A stretch of 8,275 nucleotides of DNA from the NCBI GenBank assembly GCA_900769785.1, contig CAAGHV010000240.1, positions 1 to 8,275 on the forward strand, given 5' to 3'. Source of the stretch: Bacteroidales bacterium. Its GTDB lineage: Bacteria; Bacteroidota; Bacteroidia; Bacteroidales; P3. A program made the position numbers and the translations under genes. Positions 1 through 6,651 of this stretch are shown piece by piece (within the stretch, counting starts at the first letter, position 1; each line of letters starts with the position of its first letter). The notes beneath the pieces were generated by a model. That model was not told where the DNA came from. It saw nothing but the letters and a program-made list of their open reading frames with translations, and did no database searches.

Positions 1-569
1 CGGATCCAACATATAATCCATATGCATATAGATCTCTACATCCTAATGGCTATACCGATCTATATATGTTACCTATATATACAAAAGCACCGGAGCCTAT
101 ATGCAATGTAACGGTAAGGGCGGAGCCGGAAGGATATGGAACGGTGTCGGGCAGCGGAAGCTACGATATGTTTACCTACGTAACCATCGAGGCCATACCC
201 AACGAGAACTACCGCTTTGTATGCTGGAAAAACATTCCACTATGCGACAATCCGCAAACAATAAGGGTTATGGGCGATACTGTTTTCACCGCTATATTTG
301 ATACCATACTGCCCACAGCCATAGATATGGCGGAGATAGGCGAAAGCATAACCCTACACCCCAACCCTGCCACAGCTACACTAAACATAGAACTGCCCGG
401 TAGCCTAAACTGCACTGCCGAGCTACGCAACATAAAAGGCGTACTCGTAGAAACCAAGCAACTGCAAGGCAACGCCCAATGGAACATCGAGGCACTGCCA
501 CCGGGAGTATATATGCTCACCTTCCGCAACAAGGACTTTTCCATCACCCGCAAGTTTGTAAAGAAATAA
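1..569 (+). CDS. T9SS cargo protein, C-terminal part with InlB-like repeat and type A sorting domain (5' partial)
   Basis: The reading frame is open to the left edge (first full codon at base 3), so the Met at base 66 is probably internal; 188 residues are visible and the true start lies outside. The segment from about base 102 to 293 reads as a divergent InlB B-type/bacterial repeat: VRAEPEGYGTVSGSGSYD, then VTIEAIPNENYRFVCWKN, ending in VFTAIFD. The last ~75 residues match a T9SS type A C-terminal sorting domain: LHPNPATATLNIELPG, a central AELRNIKG strand, LPPGVYMLTF, and a basic C-terminus ending in RKFVKK. In this family that domain directs the protein through the T9SS across the outer membrane and is then usually removed, with the protein anchored on the surface or released. 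The enzymatic or adhesive part, if any, is upstream of the window, so the function cannot be stated. Isoleucine is often ATA, as in the other + strand genes. The family call is secure. Confidence 0.9.
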   Translation, partial: DPTYNPYAYRSLHPNGYTDLYMLPIYTKAPEPICNVTVRAEPEGYGTVSGSGSYDMFTYVTIEAIPNENYRFVCWKNIPLCDNPQTIRVMGDTVFTAIFDTILPTAIDMAEIGESITLHPNPATATLNIELPGSLNCTAELRNIKGVLVETKQLQGNAQWNIEALPPGVYMLTFRNKDFSITRKFVKK

Positions 570-580
570 CGCTTCATATT

Positions 581-614
581 CATCTTCCGATACCGCCGGC
601 GGTATCGGAAGATG
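581..614 (+). terminator. Perfect 34-bp palindrome, intrinsic terminator of the cargo gene
   Basis: Bases 581-597 are the exact reverse complement of 598-614, with a GC-rich centre (ccgccggcgg). As RNA this folds into a stem of about 15 bp with a 4-base loop. It begins 11 bases after the TAA of the cargo gene and is followed by an imperfect T-rich tract (cttttatagtttt). There is no T-run on the opposite side, so it should act mainly on the + strand. Confidence 0.8.
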
Positions 615-651
615 CTTTTATAGTTTTAGGCAAAAAAATATCTTTTTATTC

Positions 652-682
652 TTCGCCATCTCGATATTTTGTCGTACCTTTG
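652..682 (+). promoter_or_regulatory. Putative Bacteroidota sigma-ABfr-type promoter of the nucleotidyltransferase operon
   Basis: TACCTTTG at 675-682 fits the Bacteroidota -7 consensus TAnnTTTG exactly. TTCG at 652-655 is a 3 of 4 match to the -33 TTTG element, with a 19-base spacer. Transcription would start near base 689, giving a leader of about 20 bases before the ATG at 710. It lies after the terminator at 581-614, so the two downstream genes appear to form an independent unit. Confidence 0.55.
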
Positions 683-709
683 CAAACAGAATAAGCATTA
701 CAACAATAT

Positions 710-1444
710 ATGGAAGCGATGATATTTGCTGCCGGCTTAGGCACACGGCTACAACCTATTACCAACCACATACCCAAAGCCCTAGTGGAGGTAAATGGCA
801 CCACTCTGCTGGAACTATGTATAAGAAATATAGTGAAGCACGGATTCGACAGGGTGATAGTGAACGTACACCACTTGGGTGAACAGATTATTGATTTTGT
901 GGCCAACCACAGTTTCGATGCCGAAATAGTAATATCGGACGAGCGACAGCTGCTACTCGATACCGGTGGAGGACTCAAGAAAGCCTCGCAGCTATTGGTG
1001 CAAGATACCCCATTGCTTATACACAATGTAGATGTACTTTCGGCCATAGATCTTGCCGACCTCTACCGCCATCACTGCCAAAGCAATGCCATGGCCACAG
1101 TGGCTGTAGCCGAAAGAGATACCGGCCGCTACCTGCTGTTTGACACAGAGGACAACCTTACCGGCTGGACCAACCGCAAAACGGGCCAAACAATATGGGC
1201 CAAACCCGAGCAACAAAGCCACGCCCTACCACTGGCATTTAGCGGAATACATGTGGTAAATAGGCAACTGACAGACCTTCTGCCACTCGCAGCCCCCTAC
1301 CCCATAATACCGCAATATATAGCTATAGCACGCCACAGCACCATAAAAGCCTACAAGCATAAGGCCGACGAATGGATAGACGTGGGCAAACCCGACAGCC
1401 TAGTGGCAGCAAACAGCTTTGCAACCAAATACAATATCAACTAA
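710..1444 (+). CDS. NDP-sugar nucleotidyltransferase (sugar-1-phosphate nucleotidylyltransferase, MurU-like)
   Basis: This 244-residue cytoplasmic protein has the nucleotidyltransferase fold that joins a sugar 1-phosphate and an NTP to give NDP-sugar and pyrophosphate. The signature loop GLGTRLQPITNHIPKAL spans residues 9-25, with the activating Arg13 and Lys23. A metal-ligand Asp lies in HNVDVL (Asp108), and a second acidic site near the C-terminus lies in WIDVGKP (Asp224). Starting at base 710 gives MEAMIFAAGLGTRL, the usual N-terminus of the family, and leaves a short leader after the promoter at 652-682. Length and motifs resemble MurU (MurNAc-1-phosphate uridylyltransferase) and the HddC/ManC-like group. 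Sequence alone does not decide the sugar, and no kinase partner such as AmgK is visible here. The downstream nuclease gene begins 16 bases after the stop, so they are probably cotranscribed without an obvious functional link. Confidence 0.9.
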   Translation: MEAMIFAAGLGTRLQPITNHIPKALVEVNGTTLLELCIRNIVKHGFDRVIVNVHHLGEQIIDFVANHSFDAEIVISDERQLLLDTGGGLKKASQLLVQDTPLLIHNVDVLSAIDLADLYRHHCQSNAMATVAVAERDTGRYLLFDTEDNLTGWTNRKTGQTIWAKPEQQSHALPLAFSGIHVVNRQLTDLLPLAAPYPIIPQYIAIARHSTIKAYKHKADEWIDVGKPDSLVAANSFATKYNIN

Positions 1445-1460
1445 ATCACCCAACGCAAGA

Positions 1461-4352
1461 ATGACACCTTTTCTGAAAACGACAGCCGAAAGAATAATAG
1501 CTGAACAGGGATACGACTTGGAAAATACAATAATAGTATTTCCCAACCAACGTCCCATAATATTTTTGAAAGAGCATTTCAAAACACTGATAAACCGCAC
1601 TATATTCATGCCAAAGATAATATGTATAGACGATTGGGTGGCCGAGCTGTCGGGATTGGATATGGTAGATAATGTGTTCCTGCTATTTGAACTATTTCGC
1701 ATACACTGCCATACAGGAAATACTAAATATACAACTTTCAGCGAATTTATACCCTTTGCCGAAATGCTTGTACGCGACTTTTCGGAGATTGATGCCAACC
1801 TAGTAGATGCCCAAAGCCTATTCGACAACATAAAGGACGACAAACGCCTTGGCGAATGGGACGTATCGGGCAGCGAACTTACACAACTACAAAAGGAATA
1901 CCTGAGGTTTTTCGAGTCGCTACACACATACTATAGTATGCTAAGGGAACGCCTAGGCTCATTGGGCAAAGCCTACAACGGCATGGCATACCGCAAAGTG
2001 GCCGAAAATATAGAAGAGTATATACCCAATCTGAAAAATAAAACAATATACTTTGTAGGCTTTAACGCCCTAAACAAATGCGACGAGAAGATTATCCGAA
2101 CACTAAACTCACAAGGAATAGCCACCCTTATAACCGATGGCGACGACTACTATTATGCCAACAAAGATCAGGAAGCCGGACACTTCCTACGCCTACTGAG
2201 AGAGAAAGGCATAAAGGGATTGGAAGAAAGCTACGGCACATGGTTTGGAAAAGAAAAGAAGAAAATAACAGTTATAAGCTGCCCCGAAAATATACTGCAA
2301 GCCAAAACAGCCGGACATATACTGTCTGACATGAACACAAATAACCAAGACAAGGAAGAACGATTTCGGAGTACCGCCGTAGTGCTTGCCGATGAAACAC
2401 TGCTTATACCCATGCTCAACTCGCTACCTCACGGCACAGTGACCAACGTAACAATGGGTTTCCCCTACATATACTCCGGCATACATAGTTTTGCCATCGA
2501 CCTATTTGAACTACACATCAACGCCAAAAACAACACCTTTTTCCACAAAAACGTAAGCAACGTAATATCCAATATATTTATACAACGGGCACTTAACAAC
2601 ACCAACACCATTACCAAACTAAACAAAGAGATACAAAAATCAAAAAACACATATATAAATATAGCAGATATACTGCCGGCCGACAATAGCGACATCGATA
2701 TTATTCGGTTCCTATTTGCACCCGAAACCATACAGCCCAAAGTATTCTTGCAAATGTGCCAAAAAGTGGTAACACTAATAGACGAAAGCGGAATATTTGG
2801 CAAAAATGCTACTGACAAGGATCGCACAACATTTGCCAAAGAACAGGCTGCACTGAGCTTCTTTTCCAAGATAATAGCACACTTCGACGAACTATTAGAG
2901 AACTTCGACTTTGTAAGCGACCTCGATACCCTCAAGAAAATATATTCCAAAATAGCTATGGCATACCGTATATCGTTCAAAGGTGAGCCACTGAAAAACC
3001 TACAAATACTGGGTATGCTGGAAACACGCAGTTTGGACTTCGACAACATCATCATACTTTCGGCCAACGAAGGTCGTATGCCAGAAGGCCGCAATACCAA
3101 ATCAATAATACCCATAAGTATGAAACGGGCTTTTGGTATGCCTACCTATAGCGACAACGACGCAATATATGCCTACCACTTCTATCGTCTTATACAGCGA
3201 TGTAAAAACCTATATATTATATATAGTACCGACTCTAACGGAATAGGCAAAGGCGAGATGAGCCGTTTTGTGGCTCAACTGGAAAAGGAACTATGCCCAC
3301 AATACAAAATCAAGATTGATAAAGAAACGGCAATATATAAAAGTACCGATATCACTAACGGCAACAACGCAGAACAAAAACATGACAACACTACCAATAG
3401 TGTGGCAAAAACACCAATGATAATGGATAGGATAATGGCTATTGCCCATAACAAAGATAAGGGCTTTTCGCCATCGGCTCTAAACATATACCACAAATGC
3501 CCACTGCGCTACTTCCGCGAAAAAGTACTAAACATTACCGAACAAAAAGAACTTACCGACGACATAGACAGTTCGGAACTTGGAAGCATGATACACCACG
3601 TGTTGGAGATATGCTTTGAACGTAAACAATACATCAACGGCATTGTAGATGCCAACATACTAAAACTCCACAAAAACAACGTGGACAGCTATTTGGACAC
3701 CTATATACAAAATACCTTTGGCAACAACTTTGCCACACAGGGAAACGGATACCTGTTTCGAGAGATAGCCAAAAAACAAATAATAAACTTTCTGACTTTC
3801 CAAATAGAAGAAATAGAACGAGGGGTAAATATAGAGATAGTAGCTACCGAAGAAAATATGTCGCCCCAAATAGAGTTCGATGGCCAATATGCATACATCA
3901 AAGGAGTGATAGACCGTGTAGATATAATAGACGGGGCACTGCTTCGCATTGCCGATTACAAATCGGGGAGCGTGGAACCTCGCGAACTAAAAGGTAATAC
4001 ACAAGAAACAAATGCCGAAAAGATACAAGACAAATGGTTTCAAGCCATGACATACAGCTGGACTTACTGGAAGGAAGGCAAACTAAAAGACCACCCCAAC
4101 GTATGTGCAGGAATGTATCCACTAAGAAAACATATAGGCGAAAACAAGAGAGATGATAATGTATTTATGAAAATAGAAACCAACGGAACCACAGCCATAA
4201 CCAACGATGTTATGACCAACTTCCAAACACTGCTACAAACTACCATTGGCGAAATATTAAATAAAAACATACCATTCCACGCCACTACTAACAAAGAAAA
4301 CTGCAAATATTGCCCCTTCAATATGTTTTGCCAAACGCCACTGAAACAATAA
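1461..4352 (+). CDS. AddB-like PD-(D/E)XK nuclease with degenerate helicase domain and Fe-S cluster motif
   Basis: A 963-residue protein of the AddB/RecB-nuclease type, expected to act on DNA ends in recombinational repair with an AddA-like helicase. Met at 1461 is preferred over an in-frame Met at 1419, which would overlap the previous gene by 26 bases; the family typically begins with a short lead into a strand like NTIIVFPNQRP. That N-terminal strand lacks a Walker A GKT, so the helicase part looks inactive. A UvrD/AddB-like segment, TRSLDFDNIIILSANEGRMP, lies near residue 522-541. The nuclease domain begins at about residue 669 (FSPSALNIYHKCPLRYF). Its motifs are GSMIHH (His712), GVIDRVD (Asp818), ADYKSG (Asp832, Lys834) and QAMTY (Gln861, Tyr865). 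Cys680, Cys948, Cys951 and Cys957 form the C...CxxCx5C pattern that binds a 4Fe-4S cluster in AddB. All nuclease residues are present, so it should be catalytically competent. The AddA partner is not in the window. Confidence 0.88.
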   Translation: MTPFLKTTAERIIAEQGYDLENTIIVFPNQRPIIFLKEHFKTLINRTIFMPKIICIDDWVAELSGLDMVDNVFLLFELFRIHCHTGNTKYTTFSEFIPFAEMLVRDFSEIDANLVDAQSLFDNIKDDKRLGEWDVSGSELTQLQKEYLRFFESLHTYYSMLRERLGSLGKAYNGMAYRKVAENIEEYIPNLKNKTIYFVGFNALNKCDEKIIRTLNSQGIATLITDGDDYYYANKDQEAGHFLRLLREKGIKGLEESYGTWFGKEKKKITVISCPENILQAKTAGHILSDMNTNNQDKEERFRSTAVVLADETLLIPMLNSLPHGTVTNVTMGFPYIYSGIHSFAIDLFELHINAKNNTFFHKNVSNVISNIFIQRALNNTNTITKLNKEIQKSKNTYINIADILPADNSDIDIIRFLFAPETIQPKVFLQMCQKVVTLIDESGIFGKNATDKDRTTFAKEQAALSFFSKIIAHFDELLENFDFVSDLDTLKKIYSKIAMAYRISFKGEPLKNLQILGMLETRSLDFDNIIILSANEGRMPEGRNTKSIIPISMKRAFGMPTYSDNDAIYAYHFYRLIQRCKNLYIIYSTDSNGIGKGEMSRFVAQLEKELCPQYKIKIDKETAIYKSTDITNGNNAEQKHDNTTNSVAKTPMIMDRIMAIAHNKDKGFSPSALNIYHKCPLRYFREKVLNITEQKELTDDIDSSELGSMIHHVLEICFERKQYINGIVDANILKLHKNNVDSYLDTYIQNTFGNNFATQGNGYLFREIAKKQIINFLTFQIEEIERGVNIEIVATEENMSPQIEFDGQYAYIKGVIDRVDIIDGALLRIADYKSGSVEPRELKGNTQETNAEKIQDKWFQAMTYSWTYWKEGKLKDHPNVCAGMYPLRKHIGENKRDDNVFMKIETNGTTAITNDVMTNFQTLLQTTIGEILNKNIPFHATTNKENCKYCPFNMFCQTPLKQ

Positions 4353-4365
4353 AGATAAACCTATG

Positions 4366-4397
4366 TATGGATATATCCGAAAAAACATGTACTTTTG
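4366..4397 (+). promoter_or_regulatory. Putative promoter of the outer membrane protein-tsaB operon
   Basis: TACTTTTG at 4390-4397 matches the -7 consensus TAnnTTTG. TATG at 4366-4369 is a 3 of 4 match to the -33 TTTG with a 20-base spacer. A 10-bp perfect palindrome, GGATATATCC (4369-4378), overlaps the end of the -33 element. The leader to the ATG at 4468 would be about 60 bases and very AT-rich. The 115-base gap from 4353 to 4467 holds no clear terminator for the nuclease gene, so some read-through from upstream is possible. Confidence 0.5.
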
Positions 4398-4467
4398 CAA
4401 AACATACCACAGAACATACTAATAGCATATATCTCTGTAGATGTGAACAATAAAATATAATATAGCT

Positions 4468-5007
4468 ATGAAACATATATACGGCAATATAATACTGATA
4501 GTGCTACTAGGCACAATGACGTTACAAAGCAACGCACAAACTGCCGAAGGTGAAAAAACTTCGTGGCTCAAAAATAAGATAGAAATAGGAGGCAACTTTG
4601 CCTTCAATATAGGCAACCGCACAGGTATAATAGAAGTGTCGCCCACTTTCAGTCTGCGTCCTATTCCCAAACTGGTTACCTCGCTAGGACTTATATGCCA
4701 ATACTCGTGGGACAATAAATACAGCATATCACGTTTCAGCTACGGATTTGGATTATCGGCTCAATACACTATTATAAATAATATGTATGTATATTGCCAA
4801 TATACATACAACCCCTACATTGTAATAGACAACCTTACCGACAGCCGTACCCACGGCACAGCCACCGGACTATGGCTGGGCGGAGGATATACCAAACGAA
4901 TAAGCGAACACGTAACCCTACACACAGGTATAATATATAATGTATTGGCAGGACCTCATGCCGATGACAACCCTCGAATAAGCGGAGGAATTTCTTATCA
5001 ACTATAA
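4468..5007 (+). CDS. Small exported, probably outer membrane beta-barrel protein of unknown function
   Basis: The 179-residue product begins with a signal peptide (MKHIYGNIILIVLLGTMTLQ; likely cleavage after Ala23 in QSNA/QTA, leaving the N-terminal Gln common in Bacteroidota exported proteins). The mature ~156 residues alternate polar and hydrophobic/aromatic positions in strand-like runs: IEIGGNFAFNIG, FSYGFGLSAQYTI, MYVYCQYTYNPYI, ATGLWLGGGYTKRI, VTLHTGIIYNV. The chain ends in ISGGISYQL. This pattern and size suggest a small barrel of about 8 strands, as in OmpX/OmpA-like porin-fold proteins, but I recognise no specific family. Two cysteines occur in strand-like segments (LICQYSW, VYCQYTY). 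It is the first gene after its own promoter, and tsaB starts 12 bases after its stop, so the pair is likely one transcript. The barrel call is inference from composition; the signal peptide is clear. Confidence 0.7.
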   Translation: MKHIYGNIILIVLLGTMTLQSNAQTAEGEKTSWLKNKIEIGGNFAFNIGNRTGIIEVSPTFSLRPIPKLVTSLGLICQYSWDNKYSISRFSYGFGLSAQYTIINNMYVYCQYTYNPYIVIDNLTDSRTHGTATGLWLGGGYTKRISEHVTLHTGIIYNVLAGPHADDNPRISGGISYQL

Positions 5008-5019
5008 AAACAACCTATT

Positions 5020-5724
5020 ATGGCAACAATACTTTTGATAGAAACAGCTACACCAATATGCTCTACGGCAATAGAACACAATGGAACAATAATAGCCGTA
5101 ACCGAAAGCAGCGAACCTAACTCACACTCGTCAAAACTATCGATACTGATAAAAGAACTATTGGAAAAAGCCGATATAACATATAATACACTTGATGCAG
5201 TATGTGTGAGCAGTGGTCCGGGATCATATACCGGCCTACGCATAGGTGTATCCACTGCCAAAGGTCTGTGCTACGCCTTAGAAAAACCTCTATTGGCAGT
5301 AGAAACATTGCAAAATATGGCACATGGCTACCTAAGTTTAAACCCCGAATATACCGGATACCTATGCCCAATGATAGACGCACGACGCATGGAAGTATAT
5401 GCCGCTATATTCGATAGCAAAGGAAACTACCTACGCCCTACCTCGGCCGACATTATTACCGAAGATATATACAACCAATGGCTGGCAAAAAACCAAGTGC
5501 GTTTTATTGGCGATGGCGCTGATAAAACTCGTACTATATTGGAAAACAAAGATAATGTATCGTTCGATACCGAATATAAAATATCAGCATCGGGTATGGC
5601 CCACATGGCCGAAGAACTATACCAACAAGGAAAATTTGAAGATATAGCCTACTTCGAACCTTTCTACTTGAAAGACTTTGTAGCAGCAAAACCCAATGTA
5701 AAAGGATTAACAATAAAAAAATAA
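5020..5724 (+). CDS. tsaB: tRNA threonylcarbamoyladenosine biosynthesis protein TsaB
   Basis: A 234-residue cytoplasmic protein of the TsaB/YeaZ family (E. coli TsaB is 231 residues). It has the ASKHA-like N-terminus ILLIETATPICSTAI and the family hallmark SSGPGSYTGLRIGVSTAKGL at residues 64-83. TsaB is the scaffold partner of TsaD and TsaE; together they transfer the threonylcarbamoyl group made by TsaC to A37 of tRNAs that read ANN codons. It is not itself the catalytic subunit. The gene uses ATA for 17 of 20 isoleucines, a codon whose reading is itself affected by A37 modification. It follows the outer membrane protein gene by 12 bases. Its stop lies only 6 bases from the stop of the opposite-strand gldN copy, with no terminator hairpin between them. 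Confidence 0.95.
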   Translation: MATILLIETATPICSTAIEHNGTIIAVTESSEPNSHSSKLSILIKELLEKADITYNTLDAVCVSSGPGSYTGLRIGVSTAKGLCYALEKPLLAVETLQNMAHGYLSLNPEYTGYLCPMIDARRMEVYAAIFDSKGNYLRPTSADIITEDIYNQWLAKNQVRFIGDGADKTRTILENKDNVSFDTEYKISASGMAHMAEELYQQGKFEDIAYFEPFYLKDFVAAKPNVKGLTIKK

Positions 5725-5730
5725 TGTGAC

Positions 5731-6591
5731 CTAGTACTCCCAAAGGTCGTCCTCGAACTCGAATATTGTATTCTCTATACGCTCAGCCTCTTTCAAAGCA
5801 TCTTGGCCAAGAAAGTAGTCGTTGATGTAGGTATTGTGCCTATTATCTTCGCGTATTATAAAACTATTGAAGTATCGAGTATAAAATATCTGCTCCCACG
5901 ATGGAAGGTTTGACAGATTGTAATCGCGATAAACATATTTATTTGCTAACAAATTCTTCACCTTGTCCGACATCAAAGGCACCCAAAATAACGTTATCGC
6001 ACCACGCAACTCCAAGTCGCCCTCTTCATCGGCACGAACATCCTGCATTACAAAAGCTATACCTATTATCTGTACAGTAAAATCAGATAACTCTTTATCC
6101 AAATACCAAATTTCTTTCAGTTTTAACTGGTATATATACTCCGACGAAAACTCCTTTGGCACAATCACAGCTTGGTACTCAGTAGTCCCCTCTTCATCTT
6201 CTATCTCCAACCAAAGGGTATCTATAACAGTATAACGTTTCTTCAATACCTCATTGTCTATCGGCTTTTTAAACTCGTCATCTTCATACACAGTAATCTC
6301 GCCATTTAATATAGCTTCCCATATAGTATAGGCAAGGTTCTTGCGTCCTTCAATTCCCTCCTTCTCATATGGATAATAGAAGAATTGATTAAACCGTTCT
6401 CTAAAATCTATAAGTCTCCATATTGTCGTTTCCCAAATCACATCAGTTCCCCTTACCGGCTCACGCACTAAAGCTTTCCTCTCACTGGTAAAAACTTTAT
6501 CGTAGAAATCGCCTACGCCATAATCATTCTGAGCATAAAGTGATACTACAGAGAAATACAATAGAAATAATATTTTAGACTTTATCTTCAT
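5731..6591 (-). CDS. gldN: Second GldN/PorN-family T9SS ring protein (GldO-like paralog)
   Basis: A 286-residue secreted periplasmic protein and clear paralog of the gldN just upstream. A signal peptide (residues 1-20, cut in LYA/QND) precedes the GldN core: PVRGTDVIWETTIWRLID (45-62), RERFNQFFYYP (64-74), RKNLAYTIWEAI (83-94), EDDEFKKPID, YQLKLKEIWYLDK (154-166), ITLFWVPL (199-206), QIFYTRYFNSFIIRED (234-249) and a C-terminus ending in LWEY. GldN forms, with the lipoprotein GldK, the large periplasmic ring of the T9SS beneath the outer membrane. Many residues match the first copy in the core (21 of 31 in the PVR...YYP/YFP stretch), but loops differ and it has no cysteine at all. The stop is TAG. 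ATA encodes 19 of 25 isoleucines, against 8 of 22 in the first copy. The start ATG lies 9 bases after the T-tract of a hairpin terminator. The arrangement recalls gldN-gldO of Flavobacterium johnsoniae; orthology to gldO is not established. Confidence 0.92.
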   Translation of the reverse strand: MKIKSKILFLLYFSVVSLYAQNDYGVGDFYDKVFTSERKALVREPVRGTDVIWETTIWRLIDFRERFNQFFYYPYEKEGIEGRKNLAYTIWEAILNGEITVYEDDEFKKPIDNEVLKKRYTVIDTLWLEIEDEEGTTEYQAVIVPKEFSSEYIYQLKLKEIWYLDKELSDFTVQIIGIAFVMQDVRADEEGDLELRGAITLFWVPLMSDKVKNLLANKYVYRDYNLSNLPSWEQIFYTRYFNSFIIREDNRHNTYINDYFLGQDALKEAERIENTIFEFEDDLWEY

Positions 6592-6600
6592 GAAAACACA

Positions 6601-6633
6601 AAAAAAACTGCCTTTTATTAGAAGGCAGTTTTT
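6601..6633 (-). terminator. Intrinsic terminator-like hairpin between the two gldN genes
   Basis: Bases 6603-6614 and 6622-6633 are perfect reverse complements (12 bp, core AACTGCCTT/AAGGCAGTT) around a 7-base loop. Read on the - strand, the stem runs directly into seven Ts (6607-6601), the classic form of a factor-independent terminator. It begins 18 bases after the TAA of the first gldN, and the ATG of the second gldN follows 9 bases after the T-run. I see no TAnnTTTG promoter on the - strand in the 60-base gap. The second copy therefore seems to rely on read-through, or on a promoter inside the first gene. A T5 run at the other end means it could also work in the + direction. Confidence 0.8.
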
Positions 6634-6651
6634 CCACTAATATAGGTTATA

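Noticed and set aside
581..614. 34-bp palindrome as a mobile element end or attachment site
   Set aside because: It directly follows a stop codon, has a T-rich tail and no transposase or second copy in the window; a terminator explains it.
646..1047. Long open frame on the - strand opposite the nucleotidyltransferase
   Set aside because: It lies wholly antisense to a well-supported gene, its translation is low-complexity Ser/Cys-rich and matches no family I know.
1419..1460. Upstream in-frame Met as the start of the nuclease gene
   Set aside because: It would overlap the preceding gene and add 14 residues (QPNTISTKSPNAR type) that look unlike the family N-terminus; Met at 1461 fits better, though the upstream start cannot be fully excluded.
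2465..3115. 216-codon open frame on the - strand inside the nuclease gene
   Set aside because: It is a shadow of the coding frame; the + strand protein is continuous and has family motifs throughout.
3210..3228. AT palindrome (ctatata-tta-tatatag) as a regulatory site
   Set aside because: It is within the nuclease coding frame (NLYIIYS) and follows from ATA/TAT codon use.
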